64,000 nt of DNA from Cecembia calidifontis. GTDB lineage: Bacteria; Bacteroidota; Bacteroidia; Cytophagales; Cyclobacteriaceae. Positions 18,561 through 27,806 of the stretch are shown piece after piece. Both the position numbers and the translations under genes were made by a program. The stretch is from the NCBI RefSeq assembly GCF_004216715.1, contig NZ_SGXG01000001.1:4592501-4656500 (forward strand), read 5' to 3'. The notes under the pieces were generated by a model, which saw only the letters and a list, made by a program, of their open reading frames with translations, made no database searches and had not been told where the DNA came from. The number at the start of each line of letters is the position of its first letter. Position 1 is the first letter of the stretch.

Positions 18561-18898
18561 TATAGGCATCATAGAACAAATTGTTTCTTCCTAAAACAAT
18601 CAGTTTGTTGTTATCAACGGTGCTGTTATATAAATCCTCAGTAAATACATTAACTCTATTCCATGGTACAAAATTTCCAGGAGGCTCAACCGTAGGTTCA
18701 TCGTCCTCTTTGGAGCAAGAGAAAACAATCAAAAATCCAATAAAAAGAAATATTAATTGGATGCTATTCAACTTGTTCATAATGGTAATTTTAAATCAAT
18801 ACAATATCGAAAATAAATAAATTAATTCTAAACTGCTGAGTTTTGAATGTTTTTTTGTAGAAAAGGAAAGAAATAATTTCAATAGAATTTCCTTACAA

Positions 18899-20827
18899 TC
18901 AATTCAGAAGTTTTCCCTCTTTATCCAACTTTTCAAACCTGGAATAATTGCTGATAAACTCAGGAACCATTTTTTTAAGATGCTTTACTACATCCATTTC
19001 TGAGCCCTCTTCCAAAAGCTTTTTGAAAAGTTTTACCTCAGCATTAACCCTTTTGAAATCTGAGGGGCTGACTTGAGCAATCTTTATCTTTGGATGATAA
19101 GTTTCCTTTACCAATTCAAAATGGTTTAATAGTTCCTCAAAAAGCTTTTCACCTTGCCTTAATCCTGAAAATTCGATTTCAATGTCACGCCCTACCTTCT
19201 TACCGCTCAGCTGAATCATTTTTTCCGCAAGATCAACAATCTTTACAGGTTGCCCCATATCAAAAACAAAGATTTCTCCACCTAATCCCATTACCCCTGC
19301 TTCCAAAACCAATTGACATGCCTCCGGTATGGTCATAAAATACCGGGTTACATCCGGATGGGTTACCTTCACCGGTCCTCCGTTGAGAATCTGCTTTTTG
19401 AACAAAGGAATTACCGAACCATTTGAACCCAAAACATTTCCAAATCGAGTGGTTATAAATTTAGTTTGATTGCTGGAATTTTTCTGGTTCATATGCTGAT
19501 CCAAAGCCTGTACATACATCTCTGCCGCCCTTTTAGTGGCTCCCATCACATTGGTTGGATTGACAGCCTTATCTGTACTGACCATAACGAATTTATCCAC
19601 CTTAAAGAAGCAGGAAACATCCGCTAAGATTTTGGTGCCAAACAGATTAGTTCTTATCGCTTCCTCCGGATAGGTATCCATCAAAGGAACATGCTTATAG
19701 GCAGCGGCATGAAAAACAAATTGAGGCTGATAGGTGGCAAAAATTTCCATCATCCTATTTTTATTTCTGATATCTGCCAAAATAGCCTTCCTTTTAATTT
19801 GTTGAAAGCTTGAACTAAGCTCCTGGTCAATATCGAAAAGCGGGGATTCTGCCTGATCCAGCATCAGCAAAAGTGCAGGTTTACAATGCAACAATTGCCT
19901 GCATAATTCAGAGCCGATTGAACCCGCTGCTCCGGTTACCAATACCACTTTCCCGGAAATTGATTCTTTGACATTTTCTTTATCCAAAACAATTTCTTCT
20001 CTGCTCAACAAATCCTCAATCCGAATGTCTCTAATGTCCTTGGCTTTTAAACCCACATTGAACCAATCCTGAACTGGTGGTATAATTTTAGTGGGAATTC
20101 CCATCTCGAGACAAGCATCCACAATGGCCCGCTTTTTGGAACTCTCAATTTTATTGATGGCAATGACCACTTCTTGTACACCAAGCTTCTCCACTGCTTT
20201 TTTAAGCCCATCCAGTCCTAAAAATATGTGCTTTCCCTGTAGTAATTTGCCCACTTTTTTGGGGTCATCGTCAATAAATGCAACAGGCAATCTTTTATCC
20301 GCAGAATTTCCTGTTAATGCATTGAAAGTCAGTAAACCCGCCTCTCCGGCTCCATAGATAGCTACTTTCTTGATATCATCTTTATGCCTGATATACTGGG
20401 TATATTGGTAAAGCTCTCTGACCAACAAACGATACCCTAACAATAAGGGAAAGGCCAATAAAGAAGCAATCAGCGCCACGGAAAAAGGAAGCAGATAACC
20501 TGAATCAAACCAATTGAAAGTTTGATTGGCCTGTTTGATTAAAAATAACAAAACCTGTGAAAGCGCCAACATTTTCATCATGTTGGCCAGATCACTTAAA
20601 TTGGTATGCCGTACGATTCCTACAAAAGACTTTGTCAATAGCATGGAAACAACCGACAATAGCGAAAAGGCAATTACCCCAGGCAAAATCTGAAACCTGT
20701 CAACCAATGACAGATCGAAATTGAACCTGATAAAAAATGCAAAGAAAGCAGCGTGGAAAATAATCAGAACATCTATCAAGACTATCAGCCACCGGGGAAC
20801 TACTTTAAGTTTTTTAAAAAACTCCAT
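18899..20827 (-). CDS. CapD/PglF-type UDP-GlcNAc 4,6-dehydratase (membrane-bound)
   Basis: About 642 aa from the ATG at 20827; upstream TTG codons at 20839 are less likely. Residues 10-140 hold four membrane spans. A first Rossmann-like domain starts at IYGAGEAGLL (about 165) and the SDR catalytic domain at VLVTGAAGSIGSELCRQL (about 300). The usual YxxxK is MGATK (after STDKAVNPTNV), as in PglF, WbpM and FlaA1, where Met replaces Tyr. The enzyme converts UDP-GlcNAc to the 4-keto-6-deoxy sugar, the first step to bacillosamine-like sugars. PglD-type and, beyond the IS island, PglE-type and PglC-type genes support this role. Confidence 0.88.
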   Translation of the reverse strand: MEFFKKLKVVPRWLIVLIDVLIIFHAAFFAFFIRFNFDLSLVDRFQILPGVIAFSLLSVVSMLLTKSFVGIVRHTNLSDLANMMKMLALSQVLLFLIKQANQTFNWFDSGYLLPFSVALIASLLAFPLLLGYRLLVRELYQYTQYIRHKDDIKKVAIYGAGEAGLLTFNALTGNSADKRLPVAFIDDDPKKVGKLLQGKHIFLGLDGLKKAVEKLGVQEVVIAINKIESSKKRAIVDACLEMGIPTKIIPPVQDWFNVGLKAKDIRDIRIEDLLSREEIVLDKENVKESISGKVVLVTGAAGSIGSELCRQLLHCKPALLLMLDQAESPLFDIDQELSSSFQQIKRKAILADIRNKNRMMEIFATYQPQFVFHAAAYKHVPLMDTYPEEAIRTNLFGTKILADVSCFFKVDKFVMVSTDKAVNPTNVMGATKRAAEMYVQALDQHMNQKNSSNQTKFITTRFGNVLGSNGSVIPLFKKQILNGGPVKVTHPDVTRYFMTIPEACQLVLEAGVMGLGGEIFVFDMGQPVKIVDLAEKMIQLSGKKVGRDIEIEFSGLRQGEKLFEELLNHFELVKETYHPKIKIAQVSPSDFKRVNAEVKLFKKLLEEGSEMDVVKHLKKMVPEFISNYSRFEKLDKEGKLLN

Positions 20828-20953
20828 CCTTTTCAACAAAAGTATTTTTTATCAACACAAAACATAAACACAAGATGGATTCAAATCTAACAAAGATTGG
20901 TTTAAAACGACAATCAATTCATTAAATTTTTATACCCATGAAAATTTTAACAA

Positions 20954-21568
20954 TTACTTAACAATAATCAGCGGAGCTGGATCCAAAATCAACTTATTCC
21001 CAATCCATTTATGCCCGTCCGGTATATCTTGGTGAACGATACTTCCCGCACCTATGGTACACCATTTGCCGATTTTCACTCCAGGCAAAATAATGGCATT
21101 TGCCCCTATCAGACTTCCCTCTCCAACAGTAATCCCCCCACAAAGGGTCGCTTGCGGGGCTATATGGACATAATCTCCTATCAAGCAGTCGTGATCCACA
21201 GAGGCACCTGTATTGATAATTACTTGATCCCCTAAGGTACAATTGACTTTGATGATGGCACCTTCCATGACCACACATCCCGAACCCAAGAATGCCCTTT
21301 TGGAGAAAATGGCTGAGTCATGAATGATATTGGCAAAACGAACCCTGGAGGAAAGCTCCAAAGCCAAACGCTTCCTGGTCGCATTGTCACCAATAGCGAT
21401 AAAGAGGCTGCTTTTAAAAACATAATTCTTGGGTATAGGCCCTAATACCGGATATCCTAAAATTTCTTTTTTTTCAGGATTATCGTCAAAAATTCCATGG
21501 ATCTTTTCATAAGATTCAATCAGATCTATGATTACCCGCCCATGTCCAGAAGCACCGTAGATATACAT
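20954..21568 (-). CDS. PglD/NeuD-type sugar O/N-acetyltransferase
   Basis: 204 aa. The N-terminal Rossmann-like part starts MYIYGASGHGRVIIDLIES and binds the nucleotide sugar in PglD. Hexapeptide repeats of a left-handed beta helix follow from about residue 85, with the catalytic His in ASVDHDCLIGDYVHIAP. In the bacillosamine pathway PglD acetylates the 4-amino group made by PglE. The gene is 127 bp upstream of pglF/capD on the same strand, and its upstream side ends in the IS island, so its original promoter or operon partner has been lost or displaced. Confidence 0.83.
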   Translation of the reverse strand: MYIYGASGHGRVIIDLIESYEKIHGIFDDNPEKKEILGYPVLGPIPKNYVFKSSLFIAIGDNATRKRLALELSSRVRFANIIHDSAIFSKRAFLGSGCVVMEGAIIKVNCTLGDQVIINTGASVDHDCLIGDYVHIAPQATLCGGITVGEGSLIGANAIILPGVKIGKWCTIGAGSIVHQDIPDGHKWIGNKLILDPAPLIIVK

Positions 21569-21773
21569 GACAAAATTTTAAACCAATGTGTAAAGAAAAT
21601 CAAATTCAAACAAAATGTTACCAAATAGGCAAAAAAAATCCCTAAAAAACAAAATTCTATAAAACAAAAATTTACAAAATTTAAAACTAAAAACACCCTT
21701 TAAAACAGTTCTAAAATGTGTTTTTTATTATTTGCCGCAAATTCCTGTGTTCAAAAAACAAGAAATCTTATTT
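21569..21773. other. AT-rich leader region between pglD-type gene and IS island
   Basis: About 200 bp, extremely AT-rich with A-runs. No gene or repeat was recognised. It ends in the 10-bp target AATCTTATTT, which is duplicated on the far side of the IS4 element at 24837-24846. Confidence 0.4.
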
Positions 21774-22035
21774 TAATGCCGTTAAGTTAAGGAATGTGAT
21801 TACCTAAAATCCGCAGGATTTTAGTTTGGAGATTTGAATCTGCTTGTTTGTGTTCATTTTTGGTCTAGTTCGGGAATTTCTTCCCTTTGATTGAAGAGTG
21901 TTCATAGTTTTGAGACAATGGATTTTAGGTTTGAGGATAAAATGGACGGTTTTTTTCCTCAATTTTAATGGAAAAGGCATACCTCTTCCCTGTAAATCTT
22001 TATTTTTTGAGCTCCTGAGGGGTTTTTATCTGAAT

Positions 22036-23343
22036 TTAGTTCAAAATCGGCTTGTAATCCTTACTCGTGAACAGTTTGAGCACTTCTCTTCTTCCCGTTC
22101 TTATCCACTTGGCTGAAACAGTGATAAATCTGAAGATAAACTTCTTGAGCCTGTCGGTAGGCTTAAGCCAATCAACTTTTCTGGAATACTCTCCAATGAT
22201 ATAGGTGTAAAAATTGGCATACATAGCCGTCATAAGCATAAAGGAGGTATTCTCTGCAAGGAACGAACAGGGCAACTTAGACCAGCCAAAGTCATTGTTG
22301 AGTACATCAAACAAGCGTTCGCTTGCACCCCGGGCGTTATAAAACCTTACAACAGCTTCATTGGACGATGTATGTTCATTGGTCAGAATAGCCCTGTAAG
22401 TAAATGCATCTCCACTAAACACATCTGCCTGCCCGTCTTTACGCCTGATTCTGGTAATGACCAGCCTGTAAGACCTGTCTTTACCGAAAGGTTTGTAGTC
22501 GGATAGGTCAGTAACTTCCATTTCCTGTACACCCAAACGTATTTTCTGCCACTTCTCAGGGGCTATACTTCCAAGGATATTATCCAGTTTGGCACATCTG
22601 TTTGCCCGTATATAAAAGCTTTCGGTATGTGCTTCCAGTGTGCGGAGAACTTCTTCCTGATAGGATGCTGAATCGGCTCTGAACCTTCCGATACGGATAT
22701 TTTCATTGGTAAGCTGCCCAAACATGCGTGTAAGTGTATCAGCCTGCAAATATTTGGCCTGACTGTTGCCATTTCTGCCCTCTACGTACACAGGAATGGC
22801 CTGTGAAAATTCAGGATGTGCTATGGAAGCTACACCTGGCTGATATCCATAGACGTGTTTATATGTCTTTTTTGAATCGTACTTTTCAGTTGGAATGACG
22901 GTGTTGTCATAATCGAGGTCGTAAGCAACACCTGACTTGAGTAATCCGGTCTTACAAGCTGATTTTAACAACAAGCTGTTGAGTTTTCCATTGATATTAA
23001 ATTCATGGCTTACTCCACTGGACGGATTTATAAAGAGTTCTGTATCAACAGCAAGCTCTTTGATACCTCTCAGAATTGTATCGGCACTGCATACTGAAAA
23101 TGAAGGGACCTGTTCAAGTGCGTCTCTCAAGTGAACATTGATATCTTCAGTACAGTCGCCACCATTAAAGAAAATAGCCATATGATTGGCGAAAATGTCA
23201 CTGTATGAAAACCCTCCCCTTAAGGCTCTAACCCCCAATTGATTATCAATGAGTTCTGGGAGACCAGAATTTTTGAAAGAGTTAAAAACAAAATTAAAAC
23301 CTCCGAAAGGTGTGATTTTTTCTGTCGAATTCGTAATTTTCAT
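22036..23343 (-). CDS. IS1380-family transposase
   Basis: 435 aa from the ATG at 23343 (a TTG four codons upstream is less likely). Recognised as IS1380 by ITPFGGFNFV..., GGFSYSDIFANHMAIFFNGGDCTEDI, a DDE core with DLDYDNTVIPTEKYDSKKTYK and RADSASYQEEVL, and the C-terminal NE.VVRFYNARGASERLFDVL.NDFGWSKLPC, which holds the catalytic Glu region. The frame is intact and identical at protein level to the second copy at 62258-63565, pointing to recent transposition. Confidence 0.93.
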   Translation of the reverse strand: MKITNSTEKITPFGGFNFVFNSFKNSGLPELIDNQLGVRALRGGFSYSDIFANHMAIFFNGGDCTEDINVHLRDALEQVPSFSVCSADTILRGIKELAVDTELFINPSSGVSHEFNINGKLNSLLLKSACKTGLLKSGVAYDLDYDNTVIPTEKYDSKKTYKHVYGYQPGVASIAHPEFSQAIPVYVEGRNGNSQAKYLQADTLTRMFGQLTNENIRIGRFRADSASYQEEVLRTLEAHTESFYIRANRCAKLDNILGSIAPEKWQKIRLGVQEMEVTDLSDYKPFGKDRSYRLVITRIRRKDGQADVFSGDAFTYRAILTNEHTSSNEAVVRFYNARGASERLFDVLNNDFGWSKLPCSFLAENTSFMLMTAMYANFYTYIIGEYSRKVDWLKPTDRLKKFIFRFITVSAKWIRTGRREVLKLFTSKDYKPILN

Positions 23344-23389
23344 ACCGCTTATCAAGGATGTGTGGTAACACCTAAATAAGTGAAAAAAA

Positions 23390-23445
23390 AACGAGCCGGA
23401 AAAGCCTGAATTGAATAAATTCAGCCACTTTTTCGGCTTTTTTTA
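23390..23445. terminator. Long hairpin upstream of the IS1380 transposase
   Basis: GCCGGAAAAGCCTGAATT pairs imperfectly with AATTCAGCCACTTTTTCGGC, with T/A runs on both sides. It lies between the right IS end and the transposase start, where it would block read-through transcription entering from outside. The same hairpin is present at 63612-63667 in copy 2. Confidence 0.6.
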
Positions 23446-23469
23446 AATCCGCCCTGCGGATTTAAGGGA

Positions 23470-24672
23470 TTAAATAGATTTGTAATTCATTGAGTATTTC
23501 AGTTTAGCTCTGAATTTCCGCTTGAATACCTGGTTTCTTCTTGAATATTCTATTTTGGAAGCGATTTTATTTACATATTTCTGGATAATCTCCTCTAATT
23601 CACCACTTAAATCTGTGATTTTCAGAATCAGGGATTTTGTTTTTGACAGTGCATAAGTTTTATTGATTATCAAGGTCCTTGCTGACTTTGATGTCCGTCC
23701 TGTTTTGGTCTTTGGCTCCACATCATAGCAAAGAATATTGCAGAGTGATATGATCAGGGTCTTGGCATAGAAGTCCTGCTGGACCGCCCATGCTGTTTTG
23801 CCGGAAAAATCAGATACTTCAAGTCTTGATTTGATCAGTTTATATGCTTCTTCTATTCCCCATCTCTGTTTGTACAGGTTTATTAGAGAGGAAGCTGTAT
23901 ATTTTTTCCTGTCCAGCAGCGAAGTTGCATATATTGATATCTTACCCTTCTTATTCTTTTTCTTGATCAGTCTTACGGTCATGGTTTGGGATAACGAGGG
24001 ATACTTTTCAAGCAGCCAACCGTATTTTGGAGGGAGTATTAATGTATATTCCGCATCAGTGGAACTGCTCAGGGAAAAATCCTCGACACAATTCCACCAA
24101 TTGTCCTTCATCCTAAAAAGAAAATCGGCCCCCTTTCCTTTCAGCTCGAAAAAAAGTCTCAGTGATGCATAATACCTGTCGCACACAAGAAGATCCCCTT
24201 CTTTAATATGTCCAAGATGGGCATGACATAGGGTGGCTTCGGAAGTGGTGTAGCTTTCCATACCGGCATCCAGTACTAGGCCGTTGTAAACATCATACAG
24301 GTAAGATATCCTGCTCATGTAATGTCCTGCATCCGCATTGGGCCCAAAACCATGATAGCTGAACTTCTCTGACATGGAGGGATGATCTGGGAGTTCAAGC
24401 GTTGAACCATCAACAGAAAGCACCCTATGACCCTTCCATTTCTTGAACTTTGCATGTTCGTAAAAAAGACTGCAGATCAAACTGTTAAGCTTTTTGAAAA
24501 CTGTATAGCACAGTTTTTTCCTGGCCTGGGTAAATGCACTTTTAGTGGGCGATAAGAAAGATTCCCCAAAAAACTCTTCAAGGCAGATATTAAGTCCTTT
24601 GTTGCTCTTTGACAAAATAAAAAGCACAAGAACTTCAAAAGAAAAGAAACGGTCACGAAGAAAATCTTTCAC
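23470..24672 (-). CDS. IS4-family transposase, copy A
   Basis: 400 aa with a GTG start. DDE motifs of the IS4 group: first Asp in VLSVDGSTLELPD (about residue 88), second in LVCDRYYASL (about 160), and the YREK-like region NLYKQRWGIEEAYKLIKSRLEV (about 265) carrying the catalytic Glu. It differs from copies B and C by a small number of residues (for example YEHAKF for YQHAKF and GWLLEK for RWLLEK). The frame is complete despite the IS1380 just downstream. Confidence 0.92.
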   Translation of the reverse strand: MKDFLRDRFFSFEVLVLFILSKSNKGLNICLEEFFGESFLSPTKSAFTQARKKLCYTVFKKLNSLICSLFYEHAKFKKWKGHRVLSVDGSTLELPDHPSMSEKFSYHGFGPNADAGHYMSRISYLYDVYNGLVLDAGMESYTTSEATLCHAHLGHIKEGDLLVCDRYYASLRLFFELKGKGADFLFRMKDNWWNCVEDFSLSSSTDAEYTLILPPKYGWLLEKYPSLSQTMTVRLIKKKNKKGKISIYATSLLDRKKYTASSLINLYKQRWGIEEAYKLIKSRLEVSDFSGKTAWAVQQDFYAKTLIISLCNILCYDVEPKTKTGRTSKSARTLIINKTYALSKTKSLILKITDLSGELEEIIQKYVNKIASKIEYSRRNQVFKRKFRAKLKYSMNYKSI

Positions 24673-24740
24673 CGAAGTCCTACTTTCGATGATAAATTTT
24701 TCATAACTTAGTTTTAACTTGAATTCATTTACAATTAAAG

Positions 24741-24777
24741 TTTTAAGGCTTCCAGCACTCCCTGCTTTCGGAAGCCT
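24741..24777. terminator. Hairpin upstream of the IS4 transposase
   Basis: AAGGCTTCC pairs with GGAAGCCTT around a loop, followed by TTTTA-rich sequence. It is repeated upstream of copies B (29816-29852) and C (31226-31262). Position between IS end and GTG start suggests a shield against outside transcription. Confidence 0.55.
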
Positions 24778-24924
24778 TATTTTATACCTCTAATATAATG
24801 AATTTCACTCAATTAACCACTAACTAAACGGCATTAAATCTTATTTTCAAAATTCTTCAAAACCTTAAAATTATGAATGAAAAATTTTAAGATTTAAGCA
24901 CTAAGCGCTAAATGAGGGGCACAA

Positions 24925-25292
24925 TTAACGGTGAACATTTTTAACGATGTACGTTCTATGATGTTGTTGTTATGGTTGTCGGGTTGTCATGGTTCGAATA
25001 CGTTAATGATTGGAGTTCTTTCAACGGCCGTAGAATTGGTTGGACCAGTGATCCTTGCCCAGCCTGGAATTCGTGGAAATCCAAAAGCTTCGTGCCTGAT
25101 CCTGATTAAAATGAAAAGTTTCATCCGGCAATTACTTATAAGCCGTCTTTAAACGGTAAAAGCAGGAGATTTGAGTTAATTCGTGTAATTCCTGCCCGAG
25201 GCAGGCAGGAGTGGATATCTTTTTGATTGAAGAGTGATGAGTGGCCGGTGTTCAATGGTTCATGGTTCGGGGTCTTACGAATCTTATAAGAT
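24925..25292 (+). repeat. Dispersed non-coding repeat, copy R1
   Basis: This stretch matches, with divergence, the reverse complement of 27299-27625 and part of 29285-29530. Landmarks: TTATGGTTGTCGGGTTGTCA, TTGGACCAGTGATCCTTGCC, the palindromic CCTGCCCGAGGCAGG, and TTCATGGTTCGGGGT. The short frame at 24931-25152 lies in it and is not supported as a gene. Copy R1 retains TTCGGGGTCTTACGAATC uninterrupted, which in the other copy is split by IS256. Confidence 0.7.
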
Positions 25293-25510
25293 ACAATGAA
25301 ATTTGAACCATTTAGGAGTTAAGGGATTTAAGGATTTCATTAAGTCAAAACCTTTAAAAAACTCAGCGGGTTAACTGGTGTCAAAGGCTTATACTTGTCA
25401 TTTCGACGCAAAAGAAATCTAAGAGACGCTACGCTTGGCTTTTGTTGCACCGAGGGTCACCGAGAAGACACCGAAAAACACGGAGAGAATTGATGTGAAG
25501 AATTAAGAAT

Positions 25511-25869
25511 TAATGCCGTTAAGTTAAGGAATGTGATTAAATAGATTTGTAATTCATTGAGTATTTCAGTTTAGCTCTGAATTTCCGCTTGAATACCTGG
25601 TTTCTTTTTGAATATTCTATTTTGGAAGCGATTTTCTTTACATATTTCTGGATAATCTGCTCCAATTCACCAATTAAATCTCTGATTTTAAGAATCAGGG
25701 ATTTTGTTTTTGACAATGCATAAGTTTTATTGATTATCAAGGTCCTTGCTGACTTTGATGTCCGTCCTGTTTTGGTTTTTGGCTCCACATCATAGCAAAG
25801 AATATTGCAGAGTGATATGATCAGGGTCTTAGCATAGAAGTCCTGCTGGACCGCCCATGCTGTTTTGCC
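25511..25869 (-). pseudogene. 3' half of a split IS4-type element (half D)
   Basis: Encodes the last 110 or so residues of the IS4 transposase (GKTAWAVQQDFYAKTLIISL to the end) plus the terminal inverted repeat at 25511. The outer flank AATTAAGAAT (25501-25510) is the same target duplication seen beside half C. The inner end GTTTTGCC (25862-25869) abuts IS256 and is the 8-bp duplication also found at 32202-32209 (GGCAAAAC). Half D (359 bp) plus half C (1042 bp) minus 8 gives 1393 bp, exactly a full IS4 copy. Confidence 0.93.
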
Positions 25870-25926
25870 GGGACTATGACACAAACTGTGTAAGTTGGTT
25901 TCACTACTTACGAAGTTAAAGTTAAA

Positions 25927-25978
25927 CCTCGAAATTCTCTGTGTGATTTAGAAGAAATCGCACAGGGAATTTGAGGAA
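25927..25978. repeat. Long hairpin upstream of the IS256 transposase
   Basis: CCTCGAAATTCTCTGTGTGA pairs with TCGCACAGGGAATTTGAGG in an imperfect stem of about 22 bp with a short loop. It is repeated in inverted form at 33530-33581 in copy 2. Probably controls transposase expression or read-through. Confidence 0.6.
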
Positions 25979-26046
25979 CCCGCGGTAGGCGCCCCCCGGT
26001 CTGTGTGTGGACAATTTCTTACCTTTATAACACACAGATTACAAAA

Positions 26047-27252
26047 ATGAAAAAAGAAGATCTCCTAAATGATGACTTCCTCAAGCAGTTCAGGACTGCC
26101 GGGGAGCTTAATTCCTTCCTTCAACAGCTTCAGAAAAGAGCCGTTGAGAAAATGCTTGAAGGCGAGCTGGATGCCCATCTTGGCTATGAAAAGCATCAGA
26201 ATTCCGATAATCCCAATTCAAGGAACGGCTATTCCACCAAAACAATAAAAAACACATTTGGGGAAGCTGAAATCAGAGTCCCAAGAGACAGGGACGGCAG
26301 CTTTGAGCCTGCCCTTGTGCCCAAACGCAGAAGCATGGCGGAGGGCGTTGAAAACGTGATCATTTCCATGTATGCCAAGGGAATGTCAAACCAGGACATC
26401 GAAGAACAGATCCGGGAGCTTTATGACATCAATGTTTCCTCCTCCACCATCTCAAGGGTTACCGGTGCCGTAGCGGAGGATATTGTTGCATGGAGAAACA
26501 GGCCGCTTGACCCTGTATACCTGATCGTTTGGATGGATGGTATATCCTTCAAAGTCAGGGAGAACTCCAAAGTGGTCAACAAGACCGTTTATATTGCCGT
26601 TGGCCTCAGAACTAACGGCCTTAAAGAGATCCTAGGCCTTTGGCTTGGCAAGAATGAATCTTCGGCTTTCTGGATGGGGGTACTCACCGACCTGAAAGCC
26701 AGAGGGGTTGAAGATATTCTCATAACGGCAACTGACAACCTGAACGGGTTTACTGATACGATAAAAGCTTCATTCCCCCAATCAGTCACTCAGATATGTG
26801 TCGTCCACCAGATCAGAAACGCATGTAGATATGTCGCATGGAAAGACCGCAGGGCGTTTACAAGGGATATGAAGGAAATTTATACCGCCCCTACAAAAGA
26901 TGCTGCTTGGGCTGCCCTGAACGATTTTGCCAAAAAATGGGAATCCAAATACGCTTATGCCATCAAAAGCTGGAGGGACAACTGGGATGAACTCACCGTT
27001 TTCTTCGATTACCCGGCTGAAATCCGTAAAATCATCTATACCACCAACCTGATTGAAAATCTCAATGGAAAGATCAGAAAATACACCAAAAACAAGCTCT
27101 CTTTCCCGACAGATGATGCCGTAATGAAGTCTGTTTTCCTGGCTGCAAGAGAAGCATCGAAAAAATGGACTATGCCTATCAGAGACTGGGGAGCTATTCT
27201 TAACAGTTTCCTGCTTATATTTGGTGATAGGGTCAGGCTTCTTGATACCTGA
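26047..27252 (+). CDS. IS256-family transposase, copy 1
   Basis: 401 aa from ATG 26047 (an in-frame ATG at 26005 would add 14 residues). Mutator/IS256 signatures: MLEGELDAHLGYEKH near the start, NGYSTKTIKNTFGEAEIRVPRDRDGSFEP, the first catalytic Asp in YLIVWMDGISFKVR, the second in ATDNLNGF, and the CVVHQIRNACRYVAWKDR motif with the final Glu in NLIENLNGKIRKYTKNKLSFPTD. The frame is intact and identical at protein level to copy 2. Confidence 0.94.
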   Translation: MKKEDLLNDDFLKQFRTAGELNSFLQQLQKRAVEKMLEGELDAHLGYEKHQNSDNPNSRNGYSTKTIKNTFGEAEIRVPRDRDGSFEPALVPKRRSMAEGVENVIISMYAKGMSNQDIEEQIRELYDINVSSSTISRVTGAVAEDIVAWRNRPLDPVYLIVWMDGISFKVRENSKVVNKTVYIAVGLRTNGLKEILGLWLGKNESSAFWMGVLTDLKARGVEDILITATDNLNGFTDTIKASFPQSVTQICVVHQIRNACRYVAWKDRRAFTRDMKEIYTAPTKDAAWAALNDFAKKWESKYAYAIKSWRDNWDELTVFFDYPAEIRKIIYTTNLIENLNGKIRKYTKNKLSFPTDDAVMKSVFLAAREASKKWTMPIRDWGAILNSFLLIFGDRVRLLDT

Positions 27253-27298
27253 CAATAAAACCATAATTTGAAGTTTACACACTTATCGGGATAGTGTC

Positions 27299-27625
27299 AC
27301 CCCGAACCATGAACACTGGCTACCCATCACTCTTCAATCAAAAAGAAATCCACTCCCGCCTGCCTCGGGCAGGAATTACACGAATTAACTCAAATCTCCT
27401 GCTTTTTAGATGGGGCTTACAAGTCATTGCCGGATGAAACTTTTCATTTTAAACAGGATCAAGCACGAAGCTTTTGGATTTCCACGAATTCCGGGCTGGG
27501 CAAGGATCACTGGTCCAACCAATTCCACGGTTGTTGAAAAAAATCCAATCATTAACGATTTCGAACTATGACAACCCGATAACCATGACAACAACATCAT
27601 AAATCGTTCATTGTTAAAATATTAA
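27299..27625 (-). repeat. Dispersed non-coding repeat, copy R2
   Basis: Reads on the minus strand as a diverged copy of R1 (24925-25275). It shares the CCTGCCTCGGGCAGG palindrome region, the AAACAGGATCAAGCACGAAG stretch and GGTCCAACCAATTCCACGG. It starts directly at the IS256 end, where TTCGGGGT is cut. Confidence 0.7.
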
Positions 27626-27806
27626 CTGTTAAATCGTTAGCACTCAATAATACCCTCAAACTACGTTTTATATATTAAACCTTTGTTCGTTACCTAACAC
27701 TTTTTTACAATCATCATTGACCAATTCCGAAACTTATGATTAATTTTGGGTATAACCATAAATAGTTTACAAAAATTTTTATATTTAAGGTTGTAATCAA
27801 AAAAAT
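27626..27806. other. Leader of the DUF4143-type ATPase gene
   Basis: AT-rich, about 180 bp. No confident promoter pair, and no gene seen. Confidence 0.35.

Larger units (their letters stand above)
16567..18780 (-). pseudogene. Lipoprotein gene split by an IS30 element
   Basis: The 5' part starts at 18780: MNKLNSIQLIFLFIGFLIVFSCS, a signal peptide with lipobox Cys, then an acidic KEDDEPTVEPPG tether. It runs into the right IS end at 18560. The 3' part continues from 17462 to the stop at 16567 as a beta-rich protein of beta-propeller character. Joining the flanks without the IS gives NLFYDAY-TWHVNFQGQLSP in a single open frame, so the gene was one lipoprotein of about 370 residues. A GTG at 17454 could in principle restart translation but would lack the signal. 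Function unknown; surface-exposed by lipobox plus acidic tether is an inference. Confidence 0.85.
21803..23467 (-). mobile_element. IS1380-family element, copy 1, nested in IS4 copy A
   Basis: 1665 bp, with near-perfect ends CCTAAAATCCGCAGG / CCTTAAATCCGCAGG (inverted) and a 5-bp target duplication GATTA (21798-21802, 23468-23472). The sequence appears identical to the copy at 62025-63689. A long hairpin with T-runs on either side (about 23390-23445) precedes the transposase gene. Confidence 0.95.
21774..24836 (-). mobile_element. IS4-type element, copy A, interrupted by IS1380
   Basis: The ends are TAATGCCGTTAAGTTAAGG on the left and the inverted TAATGCCGTTTAGTTAGTGG on the right. A 10-bp target duplication AATCTTATTT flanks it (21764-21773 and 24837-24846). 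Without the nested IS1380 (1665 bp plus its 5-bp duplication) it is 1393 bp, the same length as copy B. The IS1380 sits between the stop-codon side of the transposase gene and the left inverted repeat, so the transposase frame is not broken. Confidence 0.93.
25870..27298 (+). mobile_element. IS256-family element, copy 1, 1429 bp
   Basis: The ends are GGGACTATGACACAAAC and (inverted) GACACTATCCCGATAAG. The same 1429-bp unit lies inverted at 32210-33638. The left flank carries GTTTTGCC but the right flank is ACCCCGAA, so this copy has no matching duplication of its own; its true partner flank is beside copy 2. A long imperfect hairpin (25927-25978) precedes the transposase. Confidence 0.92.

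Noticed and set aside
24931..25152. 73-aa frame in repeat R1
   Set aside because: Not kept in the homologous repeats R2 and R3, so not under coding selection.
26782..27282. 166-aa frame antisense to the IS256 transposase, repeated at 32226-32726
   Set aside because: Exact shadow of the catalytic region of the transposase; identical in both copies only because the IS is.
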